From the NCBI GenBank assembly GCA_018287875.1, contig JAGVVL010000002.1, positions 1,550,001-1,614,000 on the forward strand: a DNA stretch of 64,000 nucleotides, written 5' to 3'. Source of the stretch: Nigrospora sphaerica. Taxonomy: Eukaryota; Ascomycota; Sordariomycetes; Amphisphaeriales; Apiosporaceae. A program made the position numbers and the translations under genes. Position 1 is the first letter of the stretch; each line of letters opens with the position of its first letter. Of this stretch, positions 34,001-44,688 are shown piece by piece. The notes below the pieces were generated by a model. The model did no database searches, was not told the origin of the DNA, and saw only the letters and a list, made by a program, of their open reading frames with translations.

Positions 34001-34621
34001 GCGATAGGGACAAGCCACCGCAAGGATCAACGCTTGGGAACGCTCAGTAATCTCACGGCACAGGAGCTTATCAACACGTGGGACGGCCGCCTCCGAGACA
34101 TGGGATAGCCACCCCTACGCATCTGCAACGCTTGCAGCGCATCCTGCATCCGATGCTCATCATTCGTAACAAGGCTACCAAAGCGTGTCTAGCCCAATGT
34201 GCTGCATGGGGCCGTCGTGTACGAATTGCATTTCCCCTCTTGCAGCGCCCATACGATGACAGCTACACTCCTTTGCTTATCAACTTCCGCCGGGCGTCAC
34301 GTTGCATGCGACATCACATTCGCACCTCACCAGCAAGATTGCGCGTAACCTCTAATTATGAAGCTCAGAAAGCTGACGAGCTTCAGCATTAGTGAGCGCA
34401 CTGGTCCAAGCTACGCGCTGGCCCGGTTCTCTCAACAAGTTACACCGGTCACTTGTGCATCTCATTCTCGGCTACTAGTTTTCCTTTTTTGACGATTAGC
34501 ATCACAAGTCTGCCGCAAAGCAAGCAAAACCACCTGTCACTCAATTGTGACCAGATTATTCGCCCATAGGACCATGCTCCCACAGAGAAAAGGACGAGAC
34601 GGGCAAAGCCCTCCTATACCC
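31034..34621. other. Long intergenic region, no supported gene
   Basis: This 3.6 kb lies between two minus-strand genes. Notable contents are AGGTACCT at 31780-31787, (CCGT)n at 32373-32392, and an isolated splice-donor-like AAG|GTACGT at about 33590 on the minus strand preceded by a short open frame from ATG 33662. I could not extend that frame into a convincing gene. Confidence 0.4.
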
Positions 34622-36238
34622 TCAGTAGTATTGGCGCGAATCGACTGAGATGACCGCCTCTCCGATATTGAAAGTGACAGCAACGTTGACCAAAAATGAC
34701 AGGCCCAGTATGTACGGACCCGACTGGCCGTTGGTTACACCTGTCTTTTGACGCAGAGTCAGCTTGGGTCGGCTGCTGACAGTGCTGGCGCTCGCAGGTC
34801 AGGGGCACGAATACTGACCTGGCACCACCCTGTATTCGCATCTTTGATGTCTTGGTTGATCATGTCCTTCGGGCTCATGTAGAATTGCGAACCGCCAATA
34901 GTCACTGCAAATCTTGGCGGAATGGCATCGCAGGGTACGAAGTAACTGCCATCTTCACTCCCCGAGTTAGCAGGGGGATCTCTCATACGCCCACTTCAGG
35001 GCCCGGGGCTTCGCCGAGGGCAAAGCAAAAGATGCTTACAAAACCACAAGTACTGGGCGGGTGGGCTAAATGCATTGTTCACCATGGCGGCAATGTCTAG
35101 GTCTGGTGTTAGTATCCAAACATAGTCTAATGGCCGGTTCCTCTCACCAGGCGGCATATATGTCAACGTGGAGCCGGAATCCATAATCACTGGGAACTTG
35201 GCATGGGTCTGTGTCTTTCCAAGTTTGAAGCCGTCGGGTACCATGGTATAGTACGAGTACTGGTAAGCGGCTGCATCCTTGTCGGAGAGTTTGGCCTTCT
35301 ATGCGTTAGTGTGTTTCGCAAGCCTATGAGCGAATCGAACTCACGATGAAAAGGTCCGTGGTGGCGGTATGGGAGCCGTTGAGGTCAACAGAAGGCGGCA
35401 TCTCGCCCAAGCCAAAGGCCCCGTCGGATCGGTTGCGGTTGATCGCCAATGTCCAGTATGGCTGGACGTGGCCTTCTTGTACCAGGGACGTAAAGAAAGG
35501 CGAATATAAGACCCCGTCTGCTTGGTCCGTGTCGTTCAAATCGTCGCCGAAATAGGCGGATGTCAGGGCGGGGAATGCCATACCAAGCACTCCGCTCGTG
35601 ACGTTGTTCCCATGCCAGATGCCTTCCGTGGCAATGGCCACTTCTTGTTCAGGAACGTCAAGACCACCAAGAGATACGTTCATGGAACCAAGTCTTCCAC
35701 TGATCCACTGACCATCCTCATACCTGGCGGCAAAGTGCTGGCCCCTAATGGGCCCTTGGCTGAAATCAACGCCGGGAGCTGGGCCCCAGTCACAGTTGGC
35801 GCTTCTAGTGTCATTCTGAGGATTGAGGCAAGTAAAATCGGCCGATCGTATCCAGGTATCGGCATGGCCAGTGTCTAGAATGAGGCTGACGTTTTCTCCA
35901 TTCAACGTGACCTCGACGGAGAACTCTGTAGCCGTATAGTCTACGACGCTCACGTTGCCGAAACCCTCGGCAGGGAAAGTGTCGACGCGGCCAGCCTTGC
36001 CGCCGTCACGAAATACAGAGGCGACAGACGGGCGGAATCTTCGCAATGACGTGTCGGGAATTCGCTTCAACGTAGCGTGAGCCGGAACGGGTGCCCTCTC
36101 GCCGTGGTTGGCCGCTGGTATCGTCTTGAAAGGCAGCGCTCGGTAAAACTGGATCCCGGGAAGGGATAGAGACGGGTCATGCTCGAGGGGACGACGCGCT
36201 ACGCAGACGCCGAGCCACAAAATGAGGGCGAACAACAT
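34622..36238 (-). CDS. Secreted pepsin-like aspartic protease (family A1)
   Basis: Five exons, 35345-36238, 35148-35298, 35040-35096, 34819-34952 and 34622-34744, give 452 residues. The first ATG of the frame (36238; earlier codons offer only TTG) starts a signal peptide, MLFALILWLGVCVA. A roughly 80-residue prosegment precedes VDTFP. The two catalytic aspartates are in LILDTGHADTW (D122) and VIMDSGSTLTYMP (D338). The tail GPYILGLSFLVNVAVTFNI and VISVDSRQYY matches the C-terminal lobe of fungal A1 proteases. Several NxS/T sites fit secretion. The first site reads DTGHAD where most relatives have DTGSSD. Introns 3 and 4 use GAAG and AAAAG acceptors; frame and family match leave little choice. 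There is no C-terminal GPI signal. Confidence 0.88.
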
Positions 36239-38880
36239 GATGTTGACTGCTTGCTGCAAGGGGCGTATCGATCAAAAGAGTGACGGCAACAGACGGATGG
36301 TGATTCCGGTGATGCAGGTTGGCAAGGTGGATCCAGAACTGGATGAGAGTGTGAAGATGCCGGCCAGGGCAGTGTCGTGGAAGAAAAAGAGTCGCGTTAT
36401 CGAGTCGAGAAGGCAGGCAGGCACTTATATGGCCTGCGAGTCTGATATTAATCCAGGAGGGGATGGGTGCCTGAAGCGTGGCAGCGCGTGCTTGCCTATT
36501 GTCTCCCTCCTACTCCCACTCCTACTAAATACCTACCTACTTTAAGGAAGGTTCACACGTTACTTCCTGTGCTGCCACTTGTGAGATGGCACGGCTGGAA
36601 AGCAGCGGCCGTACGCAACACCGGCCGCCCCTGCTTTCCACCATTTCTTGTTGTCTTCGTTTGCCAAGAGGTACAAACACTCCTCCTCACATCCCAAGAA
36701 ATCCCAAACGATCCATATGGCAATTTCGGTGTGTAGTTCATCGCTTACGATATCCCATGACGCACTACGGTGTCTGCCCAGGCCAGCGATGGCTTCCCCG
36801 AAGCCACAGGCGGTTGAGCGTCAAGTCCTCATACAACTGCTCCCTCGGGGGCGGATTTGAGTCCCGGCCCCCTTGAGGGAGCAATCCCGGCGGGTCTTCT
36901 CCGCACGCACGCGACGGGCCGCCGAGTTTATGGGGTTTTCGTCGCAAGACACTCGACGTCAATATGGGGCCAGTGCCAGGACTAGCAGACTGGTGCCGTA
37001 GACAGTTGGATTGTAGGCCCCCGTACGCTGGACGAGCCAAAGTACTTTAGGTACATAAACCTCAGTCCATGCCAGGAATTTGCCGCAGGTAGCAAGGCTC
37101 AGTGACACCCTAGGCCACCTCAATCCCTCTGGGGATGCAACCCGCTCTGCCCTGCAGTCGCCACGACTCGCCACTCTATCCCGTGAGGCACAAGCTTACC
37201 TCCGTAGGTAGCCATTCAAATACCATCATCCCGGGATACTTTCAAGTGTACGGGGGGGACTGCGAAGTAGCTTGGCAGAATCTAAGACCCGTCTCTGTCA
37301 TGAATGGCGTAGGTCTTTCCTGTCCTTGTACAAGAAAACGGTTCCACGACAGGTTTGGCGTGCTCAAAGCCTCGTTTGGAGCGAAGCTGTGTGTAAGCGA
37401 GCTCTCACGGGCGCGGTAGTATCATACCCCTCTGAGCAAACAGACACTTCGGATGGACAAAGAAGAGTGCAGGTGGAGATCAAGGTGGCAGTCATGTCCG
37501 ACTTCCTGTACGAGCCGCCAAAGAAGGATCTCCCTGTCCCTGCGCCGGGGGAAACGGGACCCGGTGGGTTCGTGCTGAGGTTTTCAGCTCGATCTGGCCA
37601 TGATTTCCTGTTTAGGCGAACTTGCCGAGAGCAGAGGCTTACACCAACGTACATGATTCCCCATGCTCGCGCAGGATAGGGAAAATGAGAATATCCATGT
37701 CCATTCTTCCGTGGCAGCTGCCAGCCCTCAACTTCTCCACTAACTGCTCCGCCTCCACAATATACTATTAATACGAGAACGTGAACCGACGTTTGTTCTC
37801 TTCGGATCAATATCAGATAGTCTGCCTCTTCCTAACCTCTTCTTGGAAAGTAGTCAAGGAGGAGGTAAGGATGGATGGGTGCGAAGACCCCGCCGTTGGT
37901 TGAGCATCCACATTTTCAGTTTTTGTTTGGTGCGGAGCTGAGCTCCCAAGGTATCCACTCATTCCAATGCATTCGTCCGACAGCTCGAAGCAAACACCAA
38001 GTCGCTTGGCGGTGCTTTTTGCACGATGATGCGGCGAAGCGTGCGTTGGATGCAGCCATCCAATTGCACGTTCTCCTCCATTCGTCCCGGCAGAACGGTC
38101 TTCAGGCACAGGAAGGGCTGTTTGGTCGCTGAATCACTCACGCTGGCGGCCCACAATGAGATTGATGGGTACCTGCGGCCCGGGGCTTTTTTCCGGCGTC
38201 TTTTCTTGGCACGACCCTCGGCAGCCAATCATAAGCGGAACATGGAGGCGTTGACAGGGATCCAACCGAGATCCGAAGGGCAAGAGGGTCTTCATTTCGA
38301 CGCCCTTTCCTTTCCACCTCAAGTCAGGGAGAGCGCACTGCCGGTGGGAGACGCGGCCTGGCCTGGGCAGCCGTACCTGGGGGCGGGATTCCGACGCCTT
38401 ACACGCAGGAATTCCGCGAGAGACCAATAACCGAGCACTGAAGATCCCATTCCAAGCAGCCGGGGCCGCTTGGCCGTTTCGAGCATTCAGCTCGCCGCTT
38501 GTTTCGCTAACAGCCGAGGCGGCTTAGGAACAGCTTACCGTGCCAAGGCGAAGGGTCAGCTCTGATTGATTGCGGCGAGGCGATGGATTGGCGGGGCCCA
38601 GGGCTCATGGACGCGCTGCTGGCCTGTCCCGTGGTCTCCGTCGCGAGGAGCATACTGATTGTAGAAAGCACATCGCCCGGCCCCAAGATGCGGCACGATT
38701 GGCACCTTTAGTCGGCGCCGCCGCACGGCGCATGGCGCGTCCGATCCAGATGAAAGGACACGAGGGCTTGAAATTCCGCTTGTTTACAAGAAAGCGCCGA
38801 CCTGCACCGCGCAATCGCATGGCTGCCGGCTGTGCAGCAACGCAACCAACACGGCGACCCTTCCATAGACGTCTGCAAGA
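36239..38880. other. Divergent intergenic region
   Basis: This is 2.6 kb between the divergent protease and DUF829 genes. It contains a short inverted repeat (ctccctc...gagggag, 36840-36881). Frames such as 37272-37679 and 38026-38430 (+) show no family features. No RNA gene was recognised. Confidence 0.45.
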
Positions 38881-39810
38881 ATGGCCTCGGATCTAGAGAA
38901 ACACGGCATCACGACGGTCGCCAGTCCGTTGGTGTCTTTCTACGAACCGGTGGTCTCCACCCCGACCCCGACCCCGATCCAGAGTCCGACCCAGCATCAG
39001 GACCAAAACCAAAACCCGATCCAAACGCTGTCCCCGTCTCCGGGCCACGTGCCGAAGCTTGTTCTCATCGCCAGTTGGATGGACGCCCGGGACGTGCACA
39101 TCGCCAAGTACATAACCAGATACCAGACCCTGTATCCAACGGCGCGCATCCTGCTCGTCAAGTCGGTCCTCAAGCATTTCATCTTCGAGTCGCAGGCCGT
39201 CGAGGCCGTGCAGCCGGCCGTGGCGTACCTGAAGTCGCTGATGGCCTCGCGCTACCTGGCCGTGGATCCGGCGCAACCCGAGATCCTGCTGCATGTCTTC
39301 TCCAACGGCGGCATGGGCACCACCCGCCACCTGTTCGAAGCCTACCAGCGGGTCCTGGGCCGGCCCTTCCCCTTGCACGCCGCCGTCTATGACTCGGCGC
39401 CCGGCTACTGGTCGTATTGGGGCGTGTACAACGCCTCCATGGCCGGAATCCGCAAGAGCCGGTGGTACCTGCGCTGGCTGGCCGGCCCCGCGCTGCACAT
39501 CCTGGGCCTCTACTTCATGTTCGTCGTTGTCGTCCTGCGCCGGCCGTACCACCTGCTCATCAACGGAAAATTCCACAACAACCGGGAGACCCTCCGCCAG
39601 GCTCGCCGCGCCTATATCTACGGCAAGCAGGACGCCATGGTCGCCTGGCGGCACGTCGAGCAGCACGCCCAGGAAGCCTCCGACAGGGGATACGCCGTTC
39701 GCCGCGAAGCCTTCGCCGACAGCCCGCACGTCGCACACATGCGCTCCGACGAGAAGCGCTACTGGAAAATCGTAACCGAGACGTGGGAGCAAGCCAATGA
39801 GGCCGCGTGA
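38881..39810 (+). CDS. DUF829 / TMEM53 (PaxU-like) alpha/beta hydrolase
   Basis: A single exon of 309 residues; ATG with A at -3. An N-terminal low-complexity stretch (about residues 26-55, Thr/Pro then Gln/Asn, coded by a repetitive accccgatcc-like DNA) precedes the domain. The domain opens with KLVLIASWMDARDVHIAKY and contains HVFSNGGMGTTRH (nucleophile Ser141), VYDSAPGYWSYW (Asp171) and DSPHVAHM (His283), an ordered Ser-Asp-His triad. A hydrophobic segment, LHILGLYFMFVVVVLRR, could insert into a membrane. Relatives include TMEM53 of animals and PaxU near indole-diterpene clusters in Penicillium. Substrate is unknown. No indole-diterpene genes are nearby, so this is likely a stand-alone member. 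Confidence 0.92.
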   Translation: MASDLEKHGITTVASPLVSFYEPVVSTPTPTPIQSPTQHQDQNQNPIQTLSPSPGHVPKLVLIASWMDARDVHIAKYITRYQTLYPTARILLVKSVLKHFIFESQAVEAVQPAVAYLKSLMASRYLAVDPAQPEILLHVFSNGGMGTTRHLFEAYQRVLGRPFPLHAAVYDSAPGYWSYWGVYNASMAGIRKSRWYLRWLAGPALHILGLYFMFVVVVLRRPYHLLINGKFHNNRETLRQARRAYIYGKQDAMVAWRHVEQHAQEASDRGYAVRREAFADSPHVAHMRSDEKRYWKIVTETWEQANEAA

Positions 39811-40161
39811 GGCGAGGCCTCCGCTCGGCCCCGACAAAGGCACGGCGGGATCGGAAATTAATGATACACGACGGAATACACGACATCATACGCGACGGCA
39901 CACATTAAAGCATACGCGACAGAATAAGTAGACGGAGTAGACCGTCACTGACTGCTCGCGAGAATGCGTAATACATGAAATGATACCATACTGGCAGCCT
40001 ACTTTTGCTCGGTAGTATTTGCACCACCCTTGTTCCCATTTTCCCCACCACTTTAATGGGCGCTCCTGCTTTGCCGATTTCCTTTCTCTTTCCCGGCAGA
40101 CGGCGGGAAATGCTTTCATACCTCCAGGTCTATGGGCCGCAGGGAATAGTGCACACCGGGG
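39811..40161. other. Convergent 3' intergenic region
   Basis: 350 bases between the DUF829 stop and the stop of the small Cys-rich frame. It contains AT-rich UTR-like sequence (tacacgac and atacgcgac repeats near 39865-39925). No gene. Confidence 0.4.
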
Positions 40162-40623
40162 TCAAAATGAGCCCTCAGCGTCCGGCACGCATAGCGCGTT
40201 CTGCCGCAACCAGGCTCTGATTCCCCCACCACGGGCGATCGCCCGGCCCTGAAGCAGCGACGACTGCGATACTTGCTCCTCCTCCAGGCCAAAATTGATC
40301 ATTTCCAGTCCGAGAAGGGCCCAGTCCCTGTCATCGTCGTCATTGCCGACGGCGGCGCCGCTGGTGGGCCTCTCGGAGAACGACGTGTCGACGGGCGAGG
40401 AGATCAATGAGGCGACAGACCCAAGTACCCGCCGTTGGCGTGCGTCGTCGATCTCACACTTCCCACACCGGGCCGTCAGCGGCGCCACGGCGCGTTCCCG
40501 ACGCACGCCGATGGGGCAGCGTCCCAGCAGCGCGCCGGCTTCCGCACCACGGCGGCTACTGCACCAGACTGTTCGCCGATGGTAGGTCAGGCAACCCGCC
40601 CAATAGGACGTGGAACAACACAT
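40162..40623 (-). CDS. Possible small Cys-rich protein, MC-start type
   Basis: An open frame of 153 residues from ATG 40623 (A at -3). It begins MCCSTSYWAGC and has Cys at spaced positions, ending the Cys-rich part with ARCGKCEIDDARQRR. Many ascomycetes have small proteins starting MC with a similar Cys rhythm and a final CxxC before a basic stretch; none has a firm function. The C-terminal half (SSPVDTSFSERPT, DDDDRDWALLGLEMINFGLEEE) uses GC-ending codons and looks like translated sequence. There is no signal peptide. An intron inside the Cys-rich part cannot be excluded. The gene is plausible, not proven. Confidence 0.45.
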   Translation of the reverse strand: MCCSTSYWAGCLTYHRRTVWCSSRRGAEAGALLGRCPIGVRRERAVAPLTARCGKCEIDDARQRRVLGSVASLISSPVDTSFSERPTSGAAVGNDDDDRDWALLGLEMINFGLEEEQVSQSSLLQGRAIARGGGIRAWLRQNALCVPDAEGSF

Positions 40624-43230
40624 TCTTTGGTTTGCCATGTTTATCTCTTTTTCTCTCCGCTCAAGAAAGGGATTTGAAATCGTGATGATGTAAGGGCCAA
40701 TCTTGGGGAATTGGTATGCGAAGGGGGGAATGGAAGGCGGGACAGCCGCGCCGCGCGTCCAGTGGTCGAGTCCAGAGGAGCTCCTATCGTCTCTTCGGAA
40801 CCCAACAACGCAAGAATTCAAGAGTCACACTTGACTCCGCGTCAATCAAGTTTGGAAGACTGGCAGGCGAGACCATAACTGGCCCGCGTTGGCACGCAGA
40901 CCTTGACGCCGCCCAACAATCGTGTTGGTGCATTGGCGCGCGTGTCCGCCAACAGATATTCTTGCGTTACCATCTGCGGCTTGCCGTTGCGCGGGTAGGA
41001 ATTCTGCAGCACTACAAACAGGAAAACATGACGAGATGGGGCCCAGCGCAGCGAATCCGGTTTGGAAGCAGAGGTAACTCACAGTTGGGGCTTTGACGAC
41101 ATTGTAAAGAGGATGTTGTTGTTCTAAAGCAAGTTTGTCCGGCTACGTAGAGGTCATACATAATATACCTAGCAAGCTTCCTTTACAGGGTTCTGACTCC
41201 TATGTCCTCTCCAGCACCACCGGCCGGTATATATCCTCGTTATCGAGACTCGCCAGGGTCCTCATATACGGCAACAACAACAACCCCACCAGAGGATATT
41301 TCCTACACTGCAGCCGGTCTCACCACTTGGCCGGTGGGGGTCAGTGCATTCTGAATTATGTATACACCTACTCCGATACCTTTCGTTATCATTTCTTTCC
41401 CCTGGCCGCCTAACCCGCAAGCATCGGTCGCGCTCAACCCGGGTCCCCCAATACGCAAGTCCCCGATCTGTAGTACGGCTATGCGGACTACTACCCAGGC
41501 TGCCCTGTAGTTTCTCGTATATGCCAGGAGAGTGGACCGGGCGAAGAGGGGACGAGGCCGAGCCCGAGGCCATCGAGGGGTTCCCTCGAGGACAGACAAG
41601 GCCCAAATTTGTACCCGTGAGCACCACCCCCCGAATTTACATGAGGTGGCTCTCCCCTTCCGCTTCCCCAGCAAACCAATTCCCGTGCGAATGACGGCGA
41701 GAGCGGCGCGTACACCATCAGCTATACACACACGCAGCGAGGAAGACCTGGGCACGTGGAAGGGCCGCCGGCGCAGCGAGTGCGCCGTCGCGCCCGAGAC
41801 CGCCGTCGTGAGCGAGAGGGAAGGCATTGGCACTGGGCGCAGCAGTCAGTCCTTGACGGGTCGGATGCTGGTCGGGTGGCGCCTCCAGCGGTACCATTTT
41901 CCTCTTTTGCTTCTCTCGGATCCGCGGCGTTGCGGCCCCGGCCCTTTCGCCTACGGACTTGACCCTGGGCTCCGCTCTTTCGGACGCGCGGCCCAGGAAC
42001 GCCTGACGGCCCGCCGTCTCGGAGAAGCCGTGTTTCCTGTTTGTCCGCGGCAAGCTTGCAGTTTACACGGGCGTTGCATTTTTGGCCCAGGCTGCGCAAG
42101 GGGGGGGGTCGCTTCCGGCCCCCCGGCCCCCTGTCTGTTTTGGCCGAAGGGACCGTAATAATTACCCGAAGCGCGGGCGGCTTTTCATCCCGTCCCTCCC
42201 CGGATCCGCCCCCATCAGGCCGATCCCCTCTTTCGCAGAAAACGCCGTCTCCCTGGGGGGGGGGTCGAGGTTACGGGCTGCGGATACGGAAGCAGGCGGA
42301 TCGGGTCAAAGGCTTGGAATCGGCGCGTCCCCCGATTCGGCCGACAGGGGAGGGCCAGTAGGGAAGAGGGAAACCACGGGTACGGCCACGCAAGCGAGTG
42401 GATTACCCTTGCTCCTTTCGCCTTGGCCCAACGGCAGAACGCAGCGGGTGGGAGTGAGATTGTGTATGTGTGTGTGTGTGTGCATGTGTGTTCCTCTTTG
42501 GCTGTTCGAGGGGTGTGTATGTGTGTGTGGGGGTTGACGGTATGGGGTTTCCACGTTCTCGCAGGGTTTGGCTCGCCGTTCCGTCATATTGTGACAAAAA
42601 GAGGATGGGGTCTCTGTATATACATAACCCTGCTCTCTCCGTCTGGAAAGCTCGCTTGGCAACTCGGTTAGATAGCTCCCGCAAGCAAGGGGGGCGGGTT
42701 TACTAGTGCTGACACCCACGGCATTTGGGCGGCGCAGCAAAGCATGGCAGCGAACCCACCCACCCTTATTCTTATTATACGCCTTGTCTGCCGAATATAG
42801 GCGGCATGGAGCAATGGGCAGATCTTCCAGGATCCATCATTCACCGCTCTCTGGGCATCCGCCGTTCTCTGTCTTGTTCATTCCCAATATATGTATAATG
42901 AAGCATAAGTATACGTAGATTGTATTGCTAATTTTCATTGTGTGCATGATCGCGTGCCTATTTATTTCTTTATTTTTGGGGGGTTTTTACGAAATTGCAA
43001 TGCCGTGAAGGAGATTGAGTGGTTGTCCCCATCTGTTTGACCACAAACGCCCCCGCCCCCAGCCTGATCTGTTTTTTCAGGGTTTCCTGGCGCCTAACAG
43101 AGAAAATAGCAAGAAAGACTTGAGAAGCAGAGAACCCGGGGGAAAGAAAAAAAACAAGAGAAGAAGCGGGAGGGGGTCACACCAGTATCACTTCTGACAT
43201 ATCCGCCACCTTCTCCTCGCCTCACTTCCC
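40624..43230. other. Long intergenic region with TG microsatellite
   Basis: This 2.6 kb has overlapping frames on both strands at 41300-42150 but none with recognisable domains. A TG-rich microsatellite lies at 42461-42490. 42880-43010 is AT-rich, probably the terpene cyclase 3' flank. Confidence 0.45.
42461..42490. repeat. TG-rich microsatellite
   Basis: tgtgtatg followed by a (TG)n run and catgtgtg. A second, shorter TG-rich stretch lies at about 42513-42530. Confidence 0.8.
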
Positions 43231-44589
43231 TCACTCTTTGCCCGCGATCGACGAGGTGGGGGAGGAGGCAGTCGTCGCTGTCGCGGTGGGCGAAAAAGAC
43301 AGACCGAGCTCCTCGAGGCGGTAGCGGCCCGAGAGGCCGTGGAAATCGACGTAGCCCAGCTCGTGGGTGCGCCAAGCGGCAGCGTAGGCACGGCGGGCGG
43401 CGCCGCCGTCGGCCAGCACAGCATGAATGCGCCGCGTACACGCCGTCGTCTCCTTCGCTATCTCGCCCAGCGTCGTGAAGGCGTCTTTGCCCTCGTACTT
43501 TGCCCGCGTGTGTACGTAGTTGTCCTCCTCGCCCTGCAGCTCCTCCTTGTAGAAGCTAAATTAGGGCCGTCGCCGGTCAGCAGTGTTTCACATCTTGGAA
43601 ACCCCGTGTGGATCTATCCGGCGGGGGCCGCCCCGGCCGTTTCACCAGGGGGAAGAAGTGACCAGACAGGGCCGAAAAAAAGATTCCAAGAGAATTGAAA
43701 GAGCCCACGTACGAGATGATGTCATTGGCATGCACAATGTACATGGCCATGTCGGGCACGGCCTCGAGGTACTGCGACACGTCCGGGTACAGCTTCTGGG
43801 GGAAGGTGAAGACGGCAAAGGCGTCGCCCAGGCCGTCCATGTTGCGCAAGTAGTAGGCCCAGCCGCGGCCGCCGCGACTAAGGGCACCACTGTTGACGAG
43901 GCGCTTGTGCTCGATGATGGTCGAAGTGATCATGTTGAGCGAGGCGCTGACGATGAGGTTGGCAGCGATGGGGTGCCAGTGCTCGTAGGCATCGCGCATC
44001 ATCTGCGCCCAGCCCTCGAGCGTGGCGTTGGGCTGCCGCGTCCCCGCGCAGAAGCGCGGGTAGAAGCCCTCAATGTCCGCCAGGCCCTCGGGCGTGAAGT
44101 CGTCGAGGCACTGCGCAAACAGTGTGTACACCGTCACGTATACCTGCACCTCTAGCGGTGCCTGCGGGTAGCAATGCTGTGCGTCCCCTCCCCCTCCGCT
44201 GTCAGCCCCGCTCTCGGCCCATTCAGGAAGAGGGAATCCCCGGTCCGGCACGGCCGGAACCCAGGGGGACCGGCGAGGGAACTCACGTGAGCATAAGAAT
44301 AGCCGACCTTGAGCCTTTTCCAGTTGGCGGAGCCCTCGGGGCACGGGAGGCCCATGCTGTCGGCCTTGAGGAGAGACTCGGCCCATAGCTTTTCGTTCTC
44401 GCCCTTGGGCGACGGCTGGTAGCCGAGGTTTTGGATGAAGGGGGCCACGATGGGACGGAGACGGGGGACCAGATCTTCCCCAGCCTTGTCGCCGTTCTCG
44501 GTAGCACCAGAAGCAGGCCGGGGTGACCCCAGCAGCTTCCGGCGTAAACACCGGAGCCGGCGGTCGATCAGGCTCTTGAAGCGGTTCAT
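43231..44589 (-). CDS. Tri5-family sesquiterpene cyclase (trichodiene synthase-like)
   Basis: Exons 44287-44589, 43713-44176 and 43231-43555 encode 363 residues with continuous frame. Class I terpene cyclase motifs are present: the Asp-rich motif in FAQCLDDFT (D126, D127), and an NSE-type motif completed across the second splice, NDIISFYKE (N252, S256, E260). Between them lies GRGWAYYLRNMDGLGDAFAVF, a block shared with trichodiene and longiborneol synthases. The protein should cyclise farnesyl diphosphate with Mg2+; the product cannot be told from sequence. The frame remains open upstream to another ATG at 44823, adding 78 residues with a hydrophobic helix, but a TATA-like element at 44683-44688 favours the 44589 start. 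No P450, acetyltransferase or regulator genes flank it, so it is not a recognisable trichothecene cluster. Confidence 0.9.
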
Positions 44590-44682
44590 GGCTGCTGGGA
44601 GGGCGATCGGGCTGGCTAGTTGGACGGGTGGTTCCGAGAAGTTAGCCGGGCCGTGATCTTGCCTTCGCGCCGGATCTAGGCA

Positions 44683-44688
44683 TATATA
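44683..44688 (-). promoter_or_regulatory. TATA-like element of terpene cyclase
   Basis: GTATATATGC on the coding strand, about 95 bases before ATG 44589. It lies inside the upstream open frame, so it argues for the shorter protein. Confidence 0.4.
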
